From UMGS1851 sp900555605 (GTDB lineage Bacteria; Bacillota; Clostridia; UBA1212; UBA1255), in contig CABROF010000091.1 in NCBI GenBank assembly GCA_902472555.1, positions 1 through 10,259 of the forward strand: DNA of 10,259 bases, given 5' to 3'. Made by a program: the position numbers and the translations under genes. Positions 6,608-10,259 of the stretch are shown in pieces (positions within the stretch are counted from its first letter, which is position 1; the number at the start of each line of letters is the position of its first letter). The notes beneath the pieces are model-generated. The model did no database searches and had not been told where the DNA came from. It saw only the letters and a program-made list of their open reading frames with translations.

Positions 6608-6635
6608 ATATGCTCTCGCTCCTTCTGAAGTCTGT

Positions 6636-7157
6636 TCAAAGAGTCTTTATTTTTTCCTGTAAATCAGCGTCTTTCCGCTCTACCTTTTCCGCCATTTCCC
6701 GTTTATACGCAAACAGTTTGTCCGCAATCCCCGTATGTCGGACAGCCAGAATCTCCGCAGCCAAAACAGCCGCATTCACAGCGCCGTTAATCGCTACCGT
6801 AGCCACAGGAATTCCCGGGGGCATTTGGGCAATGGACAGCAGCGCGTCTATGCCGTCAAGCGCATCGCTTTTGATCGGTACGCCGATTACCGGTAAAATC
6901 GTATATGCAGCCAGAACGCCGGGCAGATGTGCCGCTTTTCCGGCTGCTCCGATCAGGCAGGCATAGCCGTTTTGATATGCATTTTTGGCAAGCGTGTGCG
7001 CCTTCTCGGGTGTTCTGTGCGCAGAACAAATCACACAATCATATCTAATACCGAATCTTTTCAAAAGCAGGAGGCAATCTTTCATCACATTATAATCGGA
7101 ATCGCTCCCCATTACGACCAATACCTTTGGATTTTCACCAGTTTCCGCCATATCCAT
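6636..7157 (-). CDS. purE: N5-carboxyaminoimidazole ribonucleotide mutase
   Basis: PurE moves the carboxyl group of N5-CAIR to carbon 4, giving CAIR. The 173-residue product carries VMGSDSD (15-21), CSAHRTP (44-50, with the catalytic His47), AAGKAAHLPG, LPVIGVP and QMPPGIPVATVAI. This is the class I pattern, which normally needs PurK to make N5-CAIR. PurK is not in the window. The ATG at 7157 is chosen because GGAGGG ends 6 bases upstream. The frame stays open further upstream to 7463, but that extension crosses the promoter and has no family match. First gene of the pur operon. Confidence 0.95.
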   Translation of the reverse strand: MDMAETGENPKVLVVMGSDSDYNVMKDCLLLLKRFGIRYDCVICSAHRTPEKAHTLAKNAYQNGYACLIGAAGKAAHLPGVLAAYTILPVIGVPIKSDALDGIDALLSIAQMPPGIPVATVAINGAVNAAVLAAEILAVRHTGIADKLFAYKREMAEKVERKDADLQEKIKTL

Positions 7158-7163
7158 CAGATG

Positions 7164-7169
7164 CCCTCC
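7164..7169 (-). promoter_or_regulatory. Ribosome binding site deciding the purE start
   Basis: Read leftwards, GGAGGG stands 6 bases before the ATG at 7157. It favours that codon over the in-frame ATG at 7151 and over all upstream in-frame starts. Confidence 0.8.
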
Positions 7170-7202
7170 ATGATATGAATTTATCAAAATATGTGATGTG
7201 AT

Positions 7203-7257
7203 CCTGCTGCATTTTGCTGCCGCGGACATGCGCACATTCCGCGTGCCTACAAGCAGG
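7203..7257 (-). promoter_or_regulatory. Structured 5' leader of the pur operon
   Basis: The leader from about 7262 to 7158 contains nested complementary segments. An outer stem is CCTGCT with AGCAGG (7257-7252 and 7208-7203). An inner 6-bp stem is CGCGGA with TCCGCG (7243-7238 and 7226-7221). No terminator T-tract follows, and the conserved cores of the purine riboswitch that I know are not visible. It could be a regulatory leader or chance pairing in GC-rich RNA. Confidence 0.3.
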
Positions 7258-7268
7258 TCCATCGTGCA

Positions 7269-7297
7269 ATGATAACAAACACCATTGTGTTTGTCAA
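7269..7297 (-). promoter_or_regulatory. Promoter of the pur operon
   Basis: Read leftwards, a perfect -35 TTGACA (7297-7292) and a -10 TATCAT (7274-7269) are separated by exactly 17 bases. Transcription should start near 7262, leaving about 105 bases of leader before purE. An inverted repeat fills the spacer. Confidence 0.85.
7275..7294. promoter_or_regulatory. 8-4-8 inverted repeat in the pur promoter spacer (candidate operator)
   Basis: ACAAACAC (7275-7282) and GTGTTTGT (7287-7294) are perfect complements separated by CATT. The repeat occupies the gap between the pur -10 and -35 and overlaps half of the -35. This position is typical of a repressor site. Its right edge is 13 bases from the lip -35, so one protein could also affect the divergent unit. 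It does not resemble the CCGAAC-type PurR box of Bacillus. The regulator is unknown. Confidence 0.55.
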
Positions 7298-7307
7298 GAA
7301 ATTGAGA

Positions 7308-7336
7308 TTGAAAGCAAGGGAAAAATGGTGTAGTAT
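7308..7336 (+). promoter_or_regulatory. Probable promoter of the S component-ligase operon
   Basis: TTGAAA at 7308-7313 and TAGTAT at 7331-7336 have 17-base spacing. The overlapping TATAAA at 7334-7339 looks like a better hexamer but would need a 20-base spacer. It lies back to back with the pur promoter, their -35 boxes 10 bases apart. The leader up to 7385 includes a small CCGCG/CGCGG hairpin (7347-7360) and an AAAGGGAGGG ribosome binding site about 10 bases before the ATG. Confidence 0.5.
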
Positions 7337-7384
7337 AAATGCCGATCCGCGGCTGCGCGGCTGTAAAAGGGAGGGCACACGAAG

Positions 7385-7939
7385 ATGCATGAAGAGACAA
7401 AAAGGAAAAAGACAGGAACGATTCGATTGGTGTTGGCAGGAATGCTTGCTGCGGCGGTTGCAATTACCACGGCCTATCTGAAAATCCCCCTTGCTTTTGG
7501 CTATATTCACCTCGGTGATGCACTGATCTTTCTGTCTGCCGCGGTTTTAGGACCCTTTGCCGCGGTTCCTGCGGGAATCGGATCTATGCTGGCAGATCTT
7601 TTAGCCGGATATGTTGTTTATATGCCGGCGACCTTTGTGATCAAATTCTTGGTGGGACTCACTGCCGGATTTGTGCTGAAGCGTAACCAATACAGCATCA
7701 GCAGACCTGCCGAAAAGAAGCCGTCTGCCGGAAAGTTGGCATTTTACGCACTGATTTTTTTGCTGTGTGAGCTGTTCATGGCTGCCGGTTACTTTTTCTA
7801 TGAATGGTTTCTCTATTCTTTTACCGCGGCGGTCAGCGGGCTGCCGTTCAATTTGATCCAAGGCGCTTCCGGCGTGATCATCGGGATGGCGCTGCTGCCT
7901 CTGGCACAGAAACTGCGTGTAACCGCAGAAAGGATATAA
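7385..7939 (+). CDS. ECF transporter S component, candidate lipoate transporter
   Basis: The 184-residue integral membrane protein has about six predicted helices, at roughly 12-34, 43-62, 63-80, 82-98, 111-140 and 150-172. The first helix carries the A-x-x-x-A spacing (A18, A22, A26) used by S components to dock on the EcfT scaffold. The block YIHLGDALIFLSAAVLGP (40-57), then GIGSMLADLLAGY and MPATFVIKFLVGL, matches the PF07155-type S components. Such proteins bind a vitamin-like substrate and work with a shared EcfA/A'/T module, which is not in this window. The next gene, lipoate-protein ligase, begins 3 bases after the stop. This context favours lipoate or a related compound as substrate, as for the predicted LipT proteins. 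That is inference, because this family also includes transporters assigned to other vitamins. Confidence 0.8.
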   Translation: MHEETKRKKTGTIRLVLAGMLAAAVAITTAYLKIPLAFGYIHLGDALIFLSAAVLGPFAAVPAGIGSMLADLLAGYVVYMPATFVIKFLVGLTAGFVLKRNQYSISRPAEKKPSAGKLAFYALIFLLCELFMAAGYFFYEWFLYSFTAAVSGLPFNLIQGASGVIIGMALLPLAQKLRVTAERI

Positions 7940-7942
7940 TTT

Positions 7943-8983
7943 ATGATAAATACAGACAAAAAAATAACCCTGCGGACCGTGCGTTCCGATTGCCGCGATC
8001 CCTGGTTCAATCTGGCGCTTGAAGAGTATCTGTTTGATACCATTGCGGACAATACCGTCATATTATACCTGTGGCAGAACCAAAATACAGTGGTAATCGG
8101 CAAAACGCAGAATGCTTGGAAGGAATGCCATCTTTCAGCCTTGGAAGCCGACGGTGGCAAGCTCGCCCGTAGGCCCTCCGGCGGCGGCGCGGTATTCCAC
8201 GATCTTGGTAACATGTGCTATACATTTATCGCTTCCTCCGGACTTTACTGTCTTGAGCGGCAGCTGAAGGTCATACTGGAAGCTGTGAAAGCGCTTGGGA
8301 TCGAAGCAGAATTCACCGGCCGGAATGATATCACAACGAAAGACGGCCGGAAGTTTTCCGGCAATGCGTTCCGCTTCGTAAAGAATACCGGACTGCAGCA
8401 CGGCACGCTGCTGCTTGATACGGATGCCGGTAAAATGGCGCGGTATCTTCATGTTTCTTCTGCAAAAATGCAGGCAAAGGGCGTCCAATCCGTTCGCTCC
8501 CGCGTGGTAAACCTCATTACGCTGAATCCCGCAATCACCCCGGACAGTATGTCCCAGGCCCTTTTATCTTCTTTTGAACAAGAATACGGCGTACCGCTGC
8601 CGCAGGAGGTTTACAGCTGTGCCGGGCCGGAGCAGCCGCTGCCCGAGGCGCTGACCGCGTTATATCAAAAATATGCCTCTTGGGAATGGCGCTGCGGTGA
8701 GACACCGGAATTCGGACTCAGTACGGAAACCCGTTTTAATTGGGGCTGCTGTGAGTTTTGTTTCTCTGCGGAAAAAGGGATGATTACCACTGCCGCGGTT
8801 TATACGGATGCAATGGACCCGGAATTGGCGGATCATCTCACGCATCTTCTTCCGGGAACCAAACTGGATTATCAAGTTCTCTGCAATACCGTCGATACAG
8901 CAGCGGCCGCCTCCGGGGATGCCCTCGGTCTGACCGCTGCAATGGCAGCAGATATCAAGAACTGGCTGAAGGAAATCCTATAG
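7943..8983 (+). CDS. lplA: Lipoate-protein ligase
   Basis: The enzyme activates free lipoate with ATP to lipoyl-AMP and attaches it to a lysine of lipoyl domains (2-oxoacid dehydrogenases, glycine cleavage H protein). The 346-residue product shows the LplA motifs: WFNLALEEYLF (21-31), RRPSGGGAVFHDLGN (76-90), GRND (126-129), GRKFSGNAFR with the invariant K137, QHGTLLLD and KGVQSVRSRVVNL. The C-terminal accessory domain is present, with the RFNWG and EKGMITTAAVYTDA blocks, so it is the long form that can do both half-reactions. It lies 3 bases after the S component, with an AAAGG ribosome binding site inside that gene's last codons. This is a coupled uptake-and-use pair. Its stop is 11 bases from that of the converging SEC-C gene. 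Confidence 0.95.
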   Translation: MINTDKKITLRTVRSDCRDPWFNLALEEYLFDTIADNTVILYLWQNQNTVVIGKTQNAWKECHLSALEADGGKLARRPSGGGAVFHDLGNMCYTFIASSGLYCLERQLKVILEAVKALGIEAEFTGRNDITTKDGRKFSGNAFRFVKNTGLQHGTLLLDTDAGKMARYLHVSSAKMQAKGVQSVRSRVVNLITLNPAITPDSMSQALLSSFEQEYGVPLPQEVYSCAGPEQPLPEALTALYQKYASWEWRCGETPEFGLSTETRFNWGCCEFCFSAEKGMITTAAVYTDAMDPELADHLTHLLPGTKLDYQVLCNTVDTAAAASGDALGLTAAMAADIKNWLKEIL

Positions 8984-8994
8984 CCGTCTTAAAG

Positions 8995-9486
8995 TCAAAT
9001 ATCGCCGCAGCAATTTTTATATTTCAGCCCGCTGCCGCAGGGGCAGGGATCATTCCGCCCGACCTTATGGCTGACCGCTTGGCAGGAAGCCTTATACTCC
9101 TTTGTTAGCGCTACCCGCTCTTCTTCAGAGTAAATACCATCCCATTCCGGCAGCTCGTACAGCCAATCAGCCTTTGCCTTCAGCATATTTTTATACAGCG
9201 CCGGCCACGAAAAGGTCATGGAAAGTACGGTATCTGCTTCCATCTCTTTTATGTTGACAGGAGCCTCCAGCGATGTATTGGCGCCGTCTACAAAGCCGGC
9301 AAACTCCGTTTCCGTCAGGCCGAGCCGCGCTGCGATATCAGCGGCCGTCCCCGACAGCGCCGGATTTCCGCTTTTCAGTATCGCGGCATAGGCGTCTTTT
9401 TCCTTTTCATAATAAGCATCTAAAAATGCCTGCGCCGCTTTCGGCGACCCCTTCAGATTTTCATTCCATTGTTCATATAATCCCAT
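8995..9486 (-). CDS. SEC-C zinc-binding motif protein of unknown function
   Basis: The 163-residue protein ends in RNDPCPCGSGLKYKNCC, the SEC-C motif. Cysteines 148, 150, 159 and 160 should bind one zinc ion, as in the tail of SecA. The N-terminal part (about 1-140) is mostly helical and acidic, with blocks such as FVDGANTS and LYKNMLKAKADWLYELPEW. These are familiar from small SEC-C proteins in clostridia, whose role I do not know. There is no signal peptide or membrane segment, so it is cytoplasmic. It starts 9 bases after the methyltransferase stop, with AAAGGA upstream, and is almost certainly co-transcribed with it. No terminator is visible before lplA. Confidence 0.85.
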   Translation of the reverse strand: MGLYEQWNENLKGSPKAAQAFLDAYYEKEKDAYAAILKSGNPALSGTAADIAARLGLTETEFAGFVDGANTSLEAPVNIKEMEADTVLSMTFSWPALYKNMLKAKADWLYELPEWDGIYSEEERVALTKEYKASCQAVSHKVGRNDPCPCGSGLKYKNCCGDI

Positions 9487-9495
9487 CTGTTTTTT

Positions 9496-10259
9496 TCATC
9501 CTTTCTTTGTGTGACGCCGCGGCGGCGTGCCACCGCGCCCGGCAGCTCCGCGCCGGACCACCTCATAGATCAGCAAAGCGGCGGCAACCGATGCGTTCAG
9601 AGACTCCGCCCGCCCCGGCATAGGAATCGTAACCAGGCTATCGCATGCACGGATCATCTCATCCGTCAGTCCGTTTGCCTCATTTCCGATTACAATCACA
9701 TTTTTATCACGGAACACAGTCTCAAAACAGGTATCGCCGCCCCTCGGATGCGCGGCATATATCCGAAATCCCTGGGTCCTGAGCCATTCGGCAGCTGCGG
9801 CGGCCGTGTTCGAGGCCATGTTTGAGACCGGATACGAGGCTGCAGCATTCTCACTGCTCAGACGGTGAGAAAGATCTTCCCACTGCAGAATCGGCAGATG
9901 AAATACGGAACCCACGGTGGCTCGCAGAACCTTCGGATTGTATATATCCACACAGCCTTTTGTGCAAAAGACCGCATCAAAACCGGCCGCATCTGCGGTC
10001 CGGATCATTGTCCCCATATTTCCCGGGTCCTGAACGTGTTCCAGCAGCAATATATTTCGATACGCCCGGATTACTTCCGGGGGCGGCGGTTCAGGAAAAT
10101 TCACAACGGCGCCGATTCCCTGGGGCGTTTCGGTTTCGCAAAATGTCGCAAAAATACGATCGCTTACCGGCAGAACCGGAACCTCCGGCAATCCCGCAGC
10201 CGCTTCGGAAGCTGCAAAGGATTGTGAATAAACAAGCCAGCGGAGTGTCAAATCGGCTG
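9496..10259 (-). CDS. TrmH/SpoU-family RNA 2'-O-methyltransferase, 5' end beyond the window
   Basis: The visible 253 codons encode the C-terminal two thirds or more of a SPOUT-class methyltransferase that modifies rRNA or tRNA ribose 2'-OH using S-adenosylmethionine. The three family motifs are present. Motif 1 is LLLEHVQDPGNMGTMIRTAD with its Asn and Arg. Motif 2 is VIVIGNEANGL. Motif 3 is IPMPGRAESLNASVAAALLIYE, which forms the trefoil-knot cofactor site. The leading segment LVYSQSFAAS...VPVLPVSDRIFATFCETETPQGI is the usual N-terminal substrate-binding domain, and the first part of that domain is missing. The frame is open to the right edge, so the TTG at 10251 is not the real start. A basic, Gly/Arg-rich tail (RGAAGRGGTPPRRHTKKG) may bind RNA. 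The exact target cannot be told. Confidence 0.92.
   Translation of the reverse strand, partial: ADLTLRWLVYSQSFAASEAAAGLPEVPVLPVSDRIFATFCETETPQGIGAVVNFPEPPPPEVIRAYRNILLLEHVQDPGNMGTMIRTADAAGFDAVFCTKGCVDIYNPKVLRATVGSVFHLPILQWEDLSHRLSSENAAASYPVSNMASNTAAAAAEWLRTQGFRIYAAHPRGGDTCFETVFRDKNVIVIGNEANGLTDEMIRACDSLVTIPMPGRAESLNASVAAALLIYEVVRRGAAGRGGTPPRRHTKKG

Noticed and set aside
7158..7384. PurR boxes or a purine riboswitch in the pur leader
   Set aside because: No CCGAAC/GTTCGG pair and no recognisable purine riboswitch core was found in the leader or promoter on either strand.
7158..7463. N-terminal extension of purE up to 7463, including an in-frame ATG at 7262 that falls on the predicted transcription start (a possible leaderless start)
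   Set aside because: The GGAGGG site and family alignment support the start at 7157. The extension has no PurE-like sequence, crosses the promoter, and an open frame of this length is not rare here.
1..10259. Mobile elements, attachment sites, CRISPR repeats, tRNA or rRNA genes
   Set aside because: No transposase or integrase reading frame, no regularly spaced repeats, and no tRNA- or rRNA-like segments were seen on either strand.

Overview
The window looks like chromosomal DNA of a low-to-mid GC Firmicute, most likely a member of the class Clostridia (Oscillospiraceae- or Ruminococcaceae-like). This rests on strong AGGAGG-type ribosome binding sites, sigma-A promoters of the TTGACA-17-TATAAT type, an ECF-transporter S component, and a small SEC-C protein of a kind familiar from clostridia. 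The genus cannot be told from the sequence alone. No tRNA, rRNA, CRISPR array, transposase or phage gene is visible.

Layout. Bases 1-360 hold no convincing gene, apart from a doubtful 39-codon minus-strand reading frame. They include an extremely AT-rich stretch (about 187-310) that leads into a near-consensus extended -10 promoter, a 14-bp palindrome and a strong ribosome binding site. These drive the only plus-strand gene on the left (361-1719), a secreted protein with a predicted beta-propeller and a C-terminal beta-sandwich domain. It meets the purine operon tail to tail. The operon runs leftwards from about 7262 to a strong intrinsic terminator at 1829-1869, in the order purE, purM, purN, purH, purD. 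purC, purF, purL and purK are not in it. The divergent transcript to the right carries a membrane S component (7385-7939) and, 3 bp later, a lipoate-protein ligase (7943-8983). A second leftward unit enters from the right edge: a TrmH/SpoU-family RNA methyltransferase (5' end cut by the window) followed by a SEC-C protein.

How the genes work together. The pur enzymes cover the GAR ligase, GAR transformylase, AIR synthetase, N5-CAIR mutase and AICAR transformylase/IMP cyclohydrolase steps of IMP synthesis. The S component and the ligase form a tight two-gene operon that suggests uptake of lipoate (or a related octanoyl compound) followed by its attachment to lipoyl domains. The pur and lip units share a 227-bp divergent control region. 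In it an 8-4-8 inverted repeat fills the spacer of the pur promoter.

Main oddities. purD appears damaged at both ends. No ATG lies where its start is expected, and a frameshift at about 1972-1979 replaces the normal C-terminus, which is still readable in the next frame and ends in a TAA at 1918-1916. The continuous reading frame instead runs through the operon terminator. Either purD is decaying or the sequence carries errors here. The other points of interest are the secreted protein with its operator-like palindrome, the lipoate-transport link and the unassigned operator in the pur promoter. I found no clearly new multi-gene system.
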